Assembly: GCA_965215535.1 (NCBI GenBank)
Contig: OZ244063.1
Span: forward strand, 248,001-312,000
Direction of reading: 5' to 3'
Length of the DNA stretch: 64,000 nt
DNA from: Bin94 sp965215535
Lineage (GTDB): Bacteria; Gemmatimonadota; Gemmatimonadetes; Longimicrobiales; Gaopeijiaceae
Shown here: in pieces, positions 25,890 to 34,547 of the stretch
How the letters are laid out: each line of letters opens with the position of its first letter
Position numbering within the stretch: the stretch's first letter is position 1
Notes under the pieces: model-generated
What the model was told of the DNA's origin: nothing
The model's database searches: none
Seen by the model: only the letters and a program-made list of their open reading frames with translations
Made by a program: the position numbers and the translations under genes

Positions 25890-28585
25890 AGCTGGTCATC
25901 GTGGAATCGCCCGCCAAGGCGAAGACGATCGAACGATTTCTGGGCGCCGATTACCGCGTCGAAGCTTCGAACGGTCATATCCGGGATCTTCCCGGACGGA
26001 TGAGCGACGCACCGGGAGAGCTTCGGACAAAGCCCTGGGCAAAGCTCGGAGTCGATACCGAAGAAAGCTTTCGCCCAATCTGGGTGGTGCCCGAAAAGAG
26101 TCGCAAAAAGATCGCGGAGCTGCGCAGGGTCATGAAGGGAGCGGAAGAGATCCTCCTGGCGACCGACGAGGATCGCGAGGGCGAATCGATCAGTTGGCAT
26201 CTGGTTGAAACGCTGAAGCCACAGATTCCGGTCCGGCGTATTGCCTTCAACGAGATCACGCGCCCGGCGATTCGGGCGGCGCTGGCCCAGCCGCGCCCGG
26301 TGAATGAACGTCTGGTCGAAGCCCAGGAGGCCCGCCGGGTTCTGGATCGCCTCTTCGGATTCGAACTTTCCGAGGTGCTGTGGCGCAAGGTCCGCTTCGG
26401 GCTGAGCGCGGGCCGGGTCCAGAGCGTTGCGCTGCGCCTGATTCTCGACCGCGAAGCCGAGCGCCGCCGCTTCCGGCGTTCCCGCTACTGGGTGGTGCAG
26501 GCGACCCTCGCCGCCCCCGAGGGCGAGTTTCCGGCGCAACTGGTTCGGACCGGAGCGCAGCGGGTTGCCAACTCGGGCAGCTTCTTTGATGCAACCACGG
26601 GCGAGCTGCTGACCGCGAAGAAGGCGGTTGTTCTCGACGAAGAGGCCGCGACCGCCATTGCGGCGGCTGCAGTCGGGGCGACGCCGTGGCAGGTGTCGGA
26701 GGTCAGTCGCGAGACCCGCCGCCAGAGACCCCCTCCACCCTTCACCACCTCCACCCTGCAGCAGGCTGCCAGCGGACGGCTGCGCATGGCCCCCGATCGC
26801 ACCATGCGGATTGCGCAGAATCTCTATCAGGGCGTCGAGATCGCCGGCGGCGCGCGCGAGGGGCTCATCACCTACATGCGCACCGATTCGCTGACTCTCT
26901 CCAATCAGGCGCTCACCGACACCGGGAGCTACATCAGGGAGACCTTCGGCGCGGACTACCACACCGGACCCAGGCGGTATCGAACGAAGTCGCGATCGGC
27001 GCAGGAGGCCCACGAGGCAATCCGGCCCACCGATGTCCGGCGCACTCCTGAGCGGATGATCCCCTTCCTCGATGCCGATGCGCTCAATCTCTACCGGCTG
27101 ATCTGGAATCGCACCGTTGCCTCGCAGATGGCGGATGCCACTGTGGATCGCACCACGATCGACTTCACGGTGAACGCCGGGGGCGTCGAGCACATCTTCC
27201 GCACGACAGGATCGGTGGTGCGCTTTCCGGGATTTTTGCGGGTGGACCCCAATGCCCGCACGAAGGAGCAGCGTCTGCCTGCCCTGGAAGAGGGAATGCT
27301 CGTTCATGCGGGGCAGGACGACCGGGCTTTGCAGACCGACACGCCTCCGGAAGAGGGCCCCGCGCATCTGGTCGGGGTGCAGGCCGAGGGCAAGGAGACC
27401 CGCCCGCCGGCGCGCTACTCGGAAGCCGCGCTCGTCAAACGGCTCGAAGAGGAGGGGATCGGGCGTCCTTCGACCTACGCCGAGACGCTGCGCAAACTCC
27501 GGCAGCGCGAATACGTGCAAAAGCGCTCCGGGGGACTTGTCCCCACCTTCGTGGGCATGGCGGTCAACGATCTTCTCTGTCGCCACTTTACGCGCTATGT
27601 GGATATCGGCTTCACCGCGCGCATGGAAGACGATCTCGACCAGATCGCTGCGGGCGAACGCGATCGCCGAACCTTCCTAGACCGCTTCTACTGGGGGAAC
27701 GACGAAATCCCGGGGCTGAAGCCCGAGATCGAAGAGCGCAGGGAGTCGATCGCATATCCTGTCGTCTCGCTGGGCGACTGTCCCCGCACCGGCAAACCCA
27801 TTCGCATCCGGGTCGGCAAGCGGGCGCCCTACCTGGAGCGCGGCGAGGGGAGCGACCGCGACACGGCAAGCGTCCCCGAAGAGCTTCTGATTGACGAACT
27901 CACCGTCGAGCGCGCCGCCGAGCTCCTCGAATCGGCCGGCGATGTGCTGATCGGCACCGATCCCGAATCCGGGCTTCCGATCTATGGCAAGGCGGGCCCC
28001 TACGGACCCTATCTTCAGCTTGGCGAAGGTGGAAAGGGGAAGAAGGGGCGCCGAACCCAGAGTCTGCCGCGGGAGTGGGATCGCCACGATGTCACCCTCG
28101 ACGATGCGCTGCGGCTCCTCACCCTGCCGCGATCGCTCGGCAAGGATCCGAACACCGGGCGCGAGCTCGTCGCCACCGTGGGCGGTCTGGGCCCCTTCGT
28201 CAAGCCGGTCGATGCCAGGCGGGGCGAGGCGCGCGGGATCTCGTCGCTTGACGAGGTCTTTACCATCACCCTGGAAGAGGCGGCGGCTCTCATTGCGCAG
28301 GAACGGAAGAGCGCACGCACGCGAGGTCAGACGGTTCTGCGGTCGCTGGGCTCCGATCCCGGCACCGGCTCCACGATCGAGATCCGCAAGGGCAGGTGGG
28401 GTCCCTACGCAACCGATGGCGATACCAACGCAAGTCTGCCCAAAGGTGCAAATCCCGAAAAGATCACCCTGGACGAGGCGGCAGCGCTTCTGGCTGCGAA
28501 GCGCGACCGTGCGCCCGCCACCCGCGGCAAATCGAATGGTCGGGACCGTTCGGGAAGGCGCACATCCCGGAGGAGTTCGCGCTGA
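25886..28585 (+). CDS. topA: DNA topoisomerase I
   Basis: This 899-residue type IA topoisomerase relaxes negative supercoils. The Toprim domain begins at the N terminus (VIVESPAKAKTI) with the metal motif DEDREGE near residues 94-100. The catalytic tyrosine is in ITYMRTDS at about residue 330. Downstream of about 620 there are no CxxC zinc fingers. Instead, four repeat units contain signatures like GKAGPYGPYLQLGE, ATVGGLGPFVKP and IRKGRWGPYATDG, and the protein ends in a basic tail. This tail type is familiar from actinobacterial and related enzymes. GTG start inside the aroK stop, with GGAGG 11 bases upstream. Confidence 0.95.
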   Translation: MKLVIVESPAKAKTIERFLGADYRVEASNGHIRDLPGRMSDAPGELRTKPWAKLGVDTEESFRPIWVVPEKSRKKIAELRRVMKGAEEILLATDEDREGESISWHLVETLKPQIPVRRIAFNEITRPAIRAALAQPRPVNERLVEAQEARRVLDRLFGFELSEVLWRKVRFGLSAGRVQSVALRLILDREAERRRFRRSRYWVVQATLAAPEGEFPAQLVRTGAQRVANSGSFFDATTGELLTAKKAVVLDEEAATAIAAAAVGATPWQVSEVSRETRRQRPPPPFTTSTLQQAASGRLRMAPDRTMRIAQNLYQGVEIAGGAREGLITYMRTDSLTLSNQALTDTGSYIRETFGADYHTGPRRYRTKSRSAQEAHEAIRPTDVRRTPERMIPFLDADALNLYRLIWNRTVASQMADATVDRTTIDFTVNAGGVEHIFRTTGSVVRFPGFLRVDPNARTKEQRLPALEEGMLVHAGQDDRALQTDTPPEEGPAHLVGVQAEGKETRPPARYSEAALVKRLEEEGIGRPSTYAETLRKLRQREYVQKRSGGLVPTFVGMAVNDLLCRHFTRYVDIGFTARMEDDLDQIAAGERDRRTFLDRFYWGNDEIPGLKPEIEERRESIAYPVVSLGDCPRTGKPIRIRVGKRAPYLERGEGSDRDTASVPEELLIDELTVERAAELLESAGDVLIGTDPESGLPIYGKAGPYGPYLQLGEGGKGKKGRRTQSLPREWDRHDVTLDDALRLLTLPRSLGKDPNTGRELVATVGGLGPFVKPVDARRGEARGISSLDEVFTITLEEAAALIAQERKSARTRGQTVLRSLGSDPGTGSTIEIRKGRWGPYATDGDTNASLPKGANPEKITLDEAAALLAAKRDRAPATRGKSNGRDRSGRRTSRRSSR

Positions 28586-28614
28586 ATCGGCGAGGAGGAA
28601 ACGGCCTCGGCGAG

Positions 28615-29934
28615 GTGACCGTCGCCGGGGGAGGACTGGCCGGCTGCGAGGCGGCGCTGGCGCTGGCAGAGCGCGGACATCGGGTCGTTCTGGTGGAGAT
28701 GCGCCCGGTGCGGCCCACACCCGCCCACCAGACCGCAGATCTCGGCGAACTCGTCTGCACCAACTCCTTCAAGAGCCTTCTCCCCGCGACAGCCCATGGC
28801 CAGCTCAAGCGTGAAATGGAGGAGATGGGGTCGGTATTGCTGCGCGCGGCCCACCAGAGTCGGGTACCCGCCGGGTCGGCGCTGGCGGTGGATCGAGCGC
28901 TCTTCGCGGCCGCCCTCACGCGCCAAATCGAAGAGAATCCACACATTCGCATCACCCGCGAAGAACTCTGCGACATCCCGCCGGGGCCCACAATCATCGC
29001 CACCGGCCCCCTCACCTCCGATCCCCTGGCCGCAGCCATCGCTGCGCTCCTGGGCGAGGGCAGACTTGCGTTCTTCGACGCGATCGCGCCGATTGTGCAC
29101 GCGGATTCCCTGGATCGCGACATCGTCTTTGCCGCGGGGCGCTACGGCCAGGAGGACGACTATCTCAACTCTCCCCTCGACGAATCGGAATACCGCACCT
29201 TCATCGAGGAGTTGCGCGCCGCCGATCTCCATGTCGGCAAGGACTGGGACGATGCCCCCTGGTTCGAGGGCTGTCTGCCGATCGAGGTGATGGCCACGCG
29301 CGGCTTCGACACCCTGCGCTTCGGACCGATGCGCCCGGTCGGACTTCGCGACCCCCGCACCGGATGCCGCCCTCATGCCGTTGTGCAGCTTCGTCGCGAA
29401 GATCGCGCCGGGCAGATGTGGAATCTCGTCGGATTCCAGACCCGGCTGCGCATCGGCGAACAGCGCCGCGTCTTCACCCGGCTTCCCGGACTTGCCGAGG
29501 CCGAGTTTCTCCGCTGGGGATCAATTCACCGCAACACCTATCTCAACTTCCCCCGTTGTCTGACCCGCTATGGAGCGCCGCACGGGCGGCCCGATCTCAT
29601 CTTCGCCGGCCAGCTCACCGGGGTGGAAGGCTACACCGAGTCGGCCGCCTCGGGCATCCTGGCGGGCATCAATCTGGATCGCATCCTGCGCGGCCGGGAT
29701 CCGGTCGTTCCCCCCTCCGAAACCATGCTCGGCGGTCTCTGCCGCTATCTGCACGAGGCCGATGCGGACACCTTTCAGCCGATGAACTCCAACTGGGGAC
29801 TTGTCGATCCCCTGGCGAAGGCGCCGCGCCGCAAGGTGGAGCGTCGCGAGGCGCTGGCGGAGCGGGCCCGGGCCTCCTTTGCGGCATGGGCGACAGAGAT
29901 CCTGCGCACGCCAACCGGAGACGTACAGCGATGA
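28615..29934 (+). CDS. trmFO: Methylenetetrahydrofolate-tRNA-(uracil-5-)-methyltransferase TrmFO
   Basis: This 439-residue flavoprotein makes ribothymidine at position 54 of the tRNA T-loop, using folate rather than S-adenosylmethionine. The FAD-binding VAGGGLAGCEAALALAERG opens the protein. TNSFKS (near residue 44) carries the residue family members use near the flavin, and GQLTGVEGYTESAA is near 333. The GTG at 28615 gives the usual short N terminus but has no binding site close by. A CTG at 28582 with GGAGGAG six bases upstream, overlapping the topA stop, is an intriguing alternative that adds 11 residues. The end overlaps xerC by ATGA. Confidence 0.93.
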   Translation: MTVAGGGLAGCEAALALAERGHRVVLVEMRPVRPTPAHQTADLGELVCTNSFKSLLPATAHGQLKREMEEMGSVLLRAAHQSRVPAGSALAVDRALFAAALTRQIEENPHIRITREELCDIPPGPTIIATGPLTSDPLAAAIAALLGEGRLAFFDAIAPIVHADSLDRDIVFAAGRYGQEDDYLNSPLDESEYRTFIEELRAADLHVGKDWDDAPWFEGCLPIEVMATRGFDTLRFGPMRPVGLRDPRTGCRPHAVVQLRREDRAGQMWNLVGFQTRLRIGEQRRVFTRLPGLAEAEFLRWGSIHRNTYLNFPRCLTRYGAPHGRPDLIFAGQLTGVEGYTESAASGILAGINLDRILRGRDPVVPPSETMLGGLCRYLHEADADTFQPMNSNWGLVDPLAKAPRRKVERREALAERARASFAAWATEILRTPTGDVQR

Positions 29935-30836
29935 CCCCCGAAGTCGCCCGCTTCCTGGATCACCTGGAGCTTGTGCGCAATCTCTCGGACCGCACCATTG
30001 CAGCCTACCGGCGCGACCTCTGCGACCTCGAGGATTTTGTGGGATCCTATCTGGGGCGCGACTCGTGGGAGTGGGACGGAATCGATCGGGTTGTGGTGCG
30101 CGCCTTCCTTGGCGAGGCGGGCCGGCGGCGGCTGTCGGCGGCTACGATATCGCGCAAGCTGTCGGCAGCCCGTTCCTTCTTCACCTATCTGCACCGCCAG
30201 GATCTTCTCCCGGCCAACCCCCTGGGCGGCGTCAGCGGGCCGAAGCGGGATCGCACTCTGCCCGGCCACCTCCGCGCTTCCGATGCCGAGGCCCTCTTCC
30301 GGCAGGTCATCGAGGCGGCCGCCTCGCATGGCGATCTCATGACGACCCGCCTCGTCGTTGCGCTCGAACTCCTCTATGGAAGCGGCCTCCGCCTGGCAGA
30401 GCTCCGCTCCCTCGATCTGGCCGCCCTCGACCTCGAGCGCAGACAGCTCAGGGTGACCGGCAAGGGTCGCAAGGAGCGGATCGTGCCCATGACCGATGCC
30501 GCCGTCCGCGCGATCCGGGGCTATCTGCCGCTGCGCAGCGAGACCGTTCTGCCCGGCTGCGATGCACTGCTGATCGGCCGCCATGGTCGTCGCCTCTCCG
30601 ACCGTACCATTCAGAAGATCGTCCGCGAAGCGCTGAGTCGCTTTGCCGCACAGTCCAACCTCTCGGTGCATTCGCTTCGCCACAGCTTCGCCACCCATCT
30701 GCTCGACGCCGGCGCCGACCTCATGGCGGTCCGGGAGCTCCTTGGCCACGCCTCGCTCTCCACCACCGGCATCTACGCCCACACCTCGCGGGAACGGCTC
30801 CGTAGGGTCTATTCGCATGCGCATCCCCGCGCCTGA
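29931..30836 (+). CDS. xerC: Tyrosine recombinase XerC
   Basis: This 301-residue site-specific recombinase resolves chromosome dimers at dif with XerD. The N-terminal SAM-like core-binding domain covers about residues 1-90. The catalytic set is visible: Arg in GSGLRLAEL, Lys in TGKGRKERIVP, His-x-x-Arg in HSLRHSFATHL, His in LGHASLSTT, and Tyr in IYAHTS. The position after topA-trmFO and before hslVU is a common bacterial arrangement, which supports XerC rather than a phage integrase. Confidence 0.93.
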   Translation: MTPEVARFLDHLELVRNLSDRTIAAYRRDLCDLEDFVGSYLGRDSWEWDGIDRVVVRAFLGEAGRRRLSAATISRKLSAARSFFTYLHRQDLLPANPLGGVSGPKRDRTLPGHLRASDAEALFRQVIEAAASHGDLMTTRLVVALELLYGSGLRLAELRSLDLAALDLERRQLRVTGKGRKERIVPMTDAAVRAIRGYLPLRSETVLPGCDALLIGRHGRRLSDRTIQKIVREALSRFAAQSNLSVHSLRHSFATHLLDAGADLMAVRELLGHASLSTTGIYAHTSRERLRRVYSHAHPRA

Positions 30837-30974
30837 CGCGCACCCATTCCAGATCTTCAGACACCTGCCGCCTTGACACGACCCACGACCCACGCACCCC
30901 CCCCACAGCGCCCGGGGGCATTATCTTCTCTTCCCCCTCGGATTCCCCGTCGCGGCTTTCCCTCAAAGAGCTTC

Positions 30975-31565
30975 ATGTCCCCTTTCCCTGCTTCCTCTGC
31001 GCACTCCGGCCTTCAGCCCGGCGCCCCCGTGCACGCCACCACCGTCATCGCCGTTGCGCGCGACGGCCGGGTTGCGATGGCGGGCGATGGGCAGGTCACC
31101 ATGGGTGACGCTGTGGTCAAGGGAGAGGCCCGCAAGGTCAGACTCCTCGCCGACAACCGTATTCTGGCCGGCTTTGCGGGTGCGGTCGCCGACGCCTTCA
31201 CCCTCTTCGCGCTCCTCGAGACCAAGCTCGAGCGGTGGCCCTCGAATCTACAGCGGGCTTGCGTGGAGCTTGCCCGGGAGTGGCGCACCGACCGCTATCT
31301 GCGCCGCCTCGAAGCGCTTCTGGCCGTGGCCGACCGCGATCACCTCTTCCTGGTCGGGGGCGACGGCAATGTCATCGAACCCGATCTGCCGATACTCGCC
31401 ATCGGTTCAGGTGGCGCGTACGCCCTGGCCGCTGCACGCGCCCTTCACGAACAGACCGACCTGGACGCGGCCGCCATCGCGCGCCACAGCCTGGAGATCG
31501 CGGCCGGCATCTGCATCTATACCAACAGCGAGATCACCCTCCTTGAGTTGGCAGCCCGTGAATAG
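30975..31565 (+). CDS. hslV: ATP-dependent protease subunit HslV
   Basis: HslV is the threonine-protease core of the HslVU complex. The active-site threonine lies in HATTVIAVARDG, followed by the family signature MAGDGQVTMG. From the ATG at 30975 the protein has 196 residues with a 20-residue propeptide. A GTG at 31029 would give the classical MHATT start, though neither has a strong binding site. The last codons (GCA GCC CGT GAA) and the TAG stop lie within a dispersed repeat that starts at 31550, so the natural C terminus has probably been replaced or extended. hslU follows after that repeat. Confidence 0.92.
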   Translation: MSPFPASSAHSGLQPGAPVHATTVIAVARDGRVAMAGDGQVTMGDAVVKGEARKVRLLADNRILAGFAGAVADAFTLFALLETKLERWPSNLQRACVELAREWRTDRYLRRLEALLAVADRDHLFLVGGDGNVIEPDLPILAIGSGGAYALAAARALHEQTDLDAAAIARHSLEIAAGICIYTNSEITLLELAARE

Positions 31566-31728
31566 GCATCGAACGGCATTCGAGCGGCGCTGCATCCGCG
31601 CTGGATCGCTGCGCTCTGCGTTGCTCCTTGCCCCCATAGCTGGGGCTATGCGGTCGGCGGAGCGCCTTGCCAGCCCGGCGCCCCGCCCCTCTCGGTGCAC
31701 GCCCGACGCGATCCACGGACTGCGGGCA
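31550..31728 (+). repeat. 179-bp dispersed element, copy 1 (hslV-hslU)
   Basis: This is a full-length copy, about 92% identical by hand alignment to copy 2 at 34317-34495 and of the same length. The ends form an imperfect inverted repeat: GCAGCCCGTGAATAGGCATCG at the left pairs with the complement of CGACGCGATCCACGGACTGC at the right, about 18 matches in 23-25. The centre holds CATAGC-TGGG-GCTATG, a 6-bp hairpin, flanked further out by GCTCC and GGAGC. It begins in the hslV reading frame, provides that gene's TAG stop, and ends 5 bases before the hslU ATG. One reading frame stays open through the element, but I do not regard it as a gene. The size and structure suggest a MITE-like or REP-like element. 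Confidence 0.85.
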
Positions 31729-31733
31729 GCAGA

Positions 31734-33278
31734 ATGACCTCCGCGAACTCTTCCGTTCCTCCTGCTGCGAAGGCGCCTGCCGACGATGCGGCCGCCGAAG
31801 CTCCCCACTGGCTCGAGCCGCTCACGCCCCGCGAAATCGTGGCCGAGCTGGACAAGTACATCGTCGGTCAGTCCGATGCCAAGAAGGCGGTGGCGATTGC
31901 GCTGCGCAACCGCTGGCGACGCCAGAAGGTCGAGGATGAGCTGCGCGACGAAATCCTTCCCAACAATCTGATCATGATTGGACCCACCGGGGTGGGGAAG
32001 ACGGAGATCGCCCGCCGTCTGGCGCGGCTGGCGGGGTCTCCCTTCGTCAAGGTCGAGGCCTCCAAGTTCACCGAGGTCGGCTACGTGGGCCGCGACGTTG
32101 AGTCGATTGTGCGCGATCTGGTGGACACTGCCGTCTCGATGGTCCGCACCGCCCGGGAGGACGAGGTCGAGGAAGAGGCTGCCGAGAGTGTCGAGGAGCG
32201 CATCCTCGATCTGCTTCTGCCCAATCCGCCACAGCGTGCGCCCCGGAGCCCTGCCGAAGAGAACAACGCTCCCGAGGCCGTCGATGCCTCCTCTGCGCCC
32301 CCCGGTCCCCGCCTCTTTGTCGCCGGTCCCGGGGGAGTGCAGGACCGCAACGACAGCGACAGCGCCGACGAGGATCCCGCCCTCGAGCGCCGTCGCCGCC
32401 GCACCCGCGAAAAGCTGCGCAAGCTCCTGAAGGCGGGCGAGCTCGAAGACCGCACGGTCGAGATCAGTGTTCAGCAAATGCCCACCGTCGGGGGAATGAT
32501 GTTCCCGATGGGGGGAATGGAGGGCATGGATCTCAATGTCACCGAGATGCTGCAGGACATTCTGCCGAAGCGGAGCAAGCAGCGCACGGTCACCGTCGCC
32601 GAGGCGCGCAGGATCCTTTTGCAGGAAGAGCTGGACCGCCTGGTGGATATGGATGAGGTGGTGAATGAAGCGCTGGATCGGACCGAGGAGATGGGGATTG
32701 TCTTTCTCGACGAGCTTGACAAGGTGGCGGGCGGGCGCGGGGGCGCAGGCCCCGATGTGAGCCGCGAGGGGGTGCAGCGCGATCTGCTTCCGATCGTCGA
32801 GGGCTGCAATGTCCAGACGCGCTACGGCTTCATTCGCACCGACCACATTCTCTTCATCGCTGCGGGCGCCTTCCACGTTGCCAAGCCCAATGACCTGATT
32901 CCCGAGCTGCAGGGCCGTTTCCCCATCCGGGTCGAGCTCCAGAGTCTGGGCGTACCCGAGTTCGTGAGGATTCTCTGCGAGCCCCGCAATGCCCTGGTTC
33001 GCCAATTCCAGGCGCTGGTCGAGGCCGAGAGCGCCCGGGTGGAGTTCACCGAGAATGGCATCGGCGAGATCGCCCGGGTTGCCGCCGACCTCAACGACCG
33101 GCTGGAGAATATCGGAGCCCGCCGCCTGCGCACCGTCCTCACCACACTCCTGGAAGAGCTGCTCTTCGACCTTCCCGACGCGGGCCCGGAAGACACCGTG
33201 GTGGTCACGGCCGACTTCGTGCGCGAGCGCCTGAACCGGATCGTCTCCGACGACGACCTGAGCCGCTATATCCTTTAG
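31734..33278 (+). CDS. hslU: ATP-dependent protease ATPase subunit HslU
   Basis: This 514-residue AAA+ unfoldase feeds substrates to HslV. LDKYIVGQSDAKKAVA and the Walker A GPTGVGKTE lie in the first 90 residues, followed by the HslU-specific FTEVGYVGRDVES. The intermediate I-domain (about residues 150-310) is enlarged and charged. Walker B is IVFLDELDK, and the C terminus ends LSRYIL, the tail that docks into HslV. Escherichia coli HslU is 443 residues, so the extra length lies in the I-domain and a 20-residue start. An in-frame GTG at 31695 lies inside the repeat and is less likely. Confidence 0.95.
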   Translation: MTSANSSVPPAAKAPADDAAAEAPHWLEPLTPREIVAELDKYIVGQSDAKKAVAIALRNRWRRQKVEDELRDEILPNNLIMIGPTGVGKTEIARRLARLAGSPFVKVEASKFTEVGYVGRDVESIVRDLVDTAVSMVRTAREDEVEEEAAESVEERILDLLLPNPPQRAPRSPAEENNAPEAVDASSAPPGPRLFVAGPGGVQDRNDSDSADEDPALERRRRRTREKLRKLLKAGELEDRTVEISVQQMPTVGGMMFPMGGMEGMDLNVTEMLQDILPKRSKQRTVTVAEARRILLQEELDRLVDMDEVVNEALDRTEEMGIVFLDELDKVAGGRGGAGPDVSREGVQRDLLPIVEGCNVQTRYGFIRTDHILFIAAGAFHVAKPNDLIPELQGRFPIRVELQSLGVPEFVRILCEPRNALVRQFQALVEAESARVEFTENGIGEIARVAADLNDRLENIGARRLRTVLTTLLEELLFDLPDAGPEDTVVVTADFVRERLNRIVSDDDLSRYIL

Positions 33279-33341
33279 AGGGCATGTCCCCCCCATTCAT
33301 TCCGCAATGAATCTCCTCTTCGGCCTCCTCCAGGCGCCCGC

Positions 33342-34328
33342 GTGGCCGCCCCCTGCGCGCCTGCGCGCGAACCGCTCCCGGTGAAATCCTCCGCCCCCGA
33401 CGTCGGTCGCACTCCTTCGCCCAAGCAGGACCTGATCGACCTCTCCCGCCTGGATTCCGCCTTCCTGCGCCACCTCCTTGATCTGGCAGAGCGCATTCGC
33501 ACGGGCGAGGTACGCGGCGATCCCCTGGCGGGGCGCACCCTGGCCATGATCTTTCGCAAGAGTTCGACCCGCACGCGCGTGAGCGCCGAGGTCGGAATGG
33601 TGCAGTTGGGGGGTCATGCCATCATGATCTCCGACCACGATTCGCAGGTGGGGCGCGGCGAGTGCATGCGCGACACGGGCCGCGTGCTGAGTCGCTATGT
33701 CGATGCCATTCTGATTCGCACCTTTGCGCAGGAAGAGGTGGATGAGCTGGCGCGCGAGGCCTCGATCCCGGTCATCAACGGGCTCACCGATCTTCTGCAC
33801 CCCTGCCAGATCCTGGCCGACCTTCTGACGATCGTTCAGGAATTCGACGACGACCCCGCCCGGGCGCGCGTGGCCTGGATCGGTGATGGCAACAACATGG
33901 CCAACTCCTGGATCAATGCCGCCGAGCGATTCGGATTTTCTCTGGGACTCGCCTGTCCGCCGGGATATGGCCCCGACCCGGAAATTCTGGCGCGGGCGCG
34001 GGCAGCCGGCGCCGATGTCGAATCCTTTGCCTCTGTGCGCGACGCCGCGCGGGGCGCCACCGTCATCACCACCGATGTGTGGGCCTCCATGGGGCAGGAA
34101 GACGAGCAGCAGGTGCGCAAGGCGGCCTTCGATGGATATCGGGTCGATCGCTCCCTCATGGACCTGGCCGATCCACGCGGTATCTTTCTTCACTGCCTGC
34201 CTGCCCATCGGGGCGAAGAGGTTGCGGCCGAGGTGATCGATGGCCCCCGGTCGCGCATCTACCGCGAAGCCGAAAACCGGTTGCACATCATCAAGGCAAT
34301 CCTTCTGGCGTTAGTGGGCAGCCCGTGA
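33342..34328 (+). CDS. argF: Ornithine carbamoyltransferase
   Basis: This 328-residue enzyme joins carbamoyl phosphate and ornithine to citrulline in arginine synthesis. The carbamoyl-phosphate site STRTR is near residue 70, HPCQILADLLTI near 150, and HCLPAHRGEEV near 285 (the Cys-Leu-Pro ornithine loop). The start is uncertain: GTG 33342 or GTG 33381, neither with a binding site. No other arginine gene is adjacent. The last two codons and the TGA stop fall inside copy 2 of the dispersed element, in a different frame from that used in hslV. Confidence 0.93.
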   Translation: MAAPCAPAREPLPVKSSAPDVGRTPSPKQDLIDLSRLDSAFLRHLLDLAERIRTGEVRGDPLAGRTLAMIFRKSSTRTRVSAEVGMVQLGGHAIMISDHDSQVGRGECMRDTGRVLSRYVDAILIRTFAQEEVDELAREASIPVINGLTDLLHPCQILADLLTIVQEFDDDPARARVAWIGDGNNMANSWINAAERFGFSLGLACPPGYGPDPEILARARAAGADVESFASVRDAARGATVITTDVWASMGQEDEQQVRKAAFDGYRVDRSLMDLADPRGIFLHCLPAHRGEEVAAEVIDGPRSRIYREAENRLHIIKAILLALVGSP

Positions 34329-34495
34329 ATAGACATCGAGCGGCATTCGAGCGGCGCTGCATCCGCGCTGGGCCGCTGCGCTCTGCGTTGCTCCTTGCCC
34401 CCATAGCTGGGGCTATGCGGACTGCGGAGCGCCTTGCCAGTTCGGCGCATCGACGCTCTCGGTGCGCGCCCGACGCGATCCACGGCCTGCGGGCA
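34317..34495 (+). repeat. 179-bp dispersed element, copy 2 (argF-gcvT)
   Basis: This is the second full-length copy, in the same orientation relative to transcription as copy 1, differing from it at about 14 positions by hand count. The terminal inverted repeats and the central CATAGC-TGGG-GCTATG hairpin are preserved. It starts in the argF frame and supplies that gene's TGA stop from the stretch CCCGTGAATAG, which offers stops in two frames. It ends about 50 bases before gcvT. No clear target-site duplication is visible. Confidence 0.85.
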
Positions 34496-34547
34496 CGAGC
34501 AGCCGTAACCTGACCCTCCAATCCCCCCTCACCCCCCTCACTCTGCC

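Noticed and set aside
25652..27586. Long minus-strand open frame (644 codons) opposite topA
   Set aside because: Antisense shadow of a GC-rich gene; no recognisable domain or binding site, and topA is certain.
31566..31737. Open reading frame through the dispersed element (RTAFERRCIRAG... to HGLRAAE)
   Set aside because: It is open in both full copies, but has no start signal, is arginine-rich in the style of GC-rich shadow frames, and overlaps a clear inverted-repeat element.
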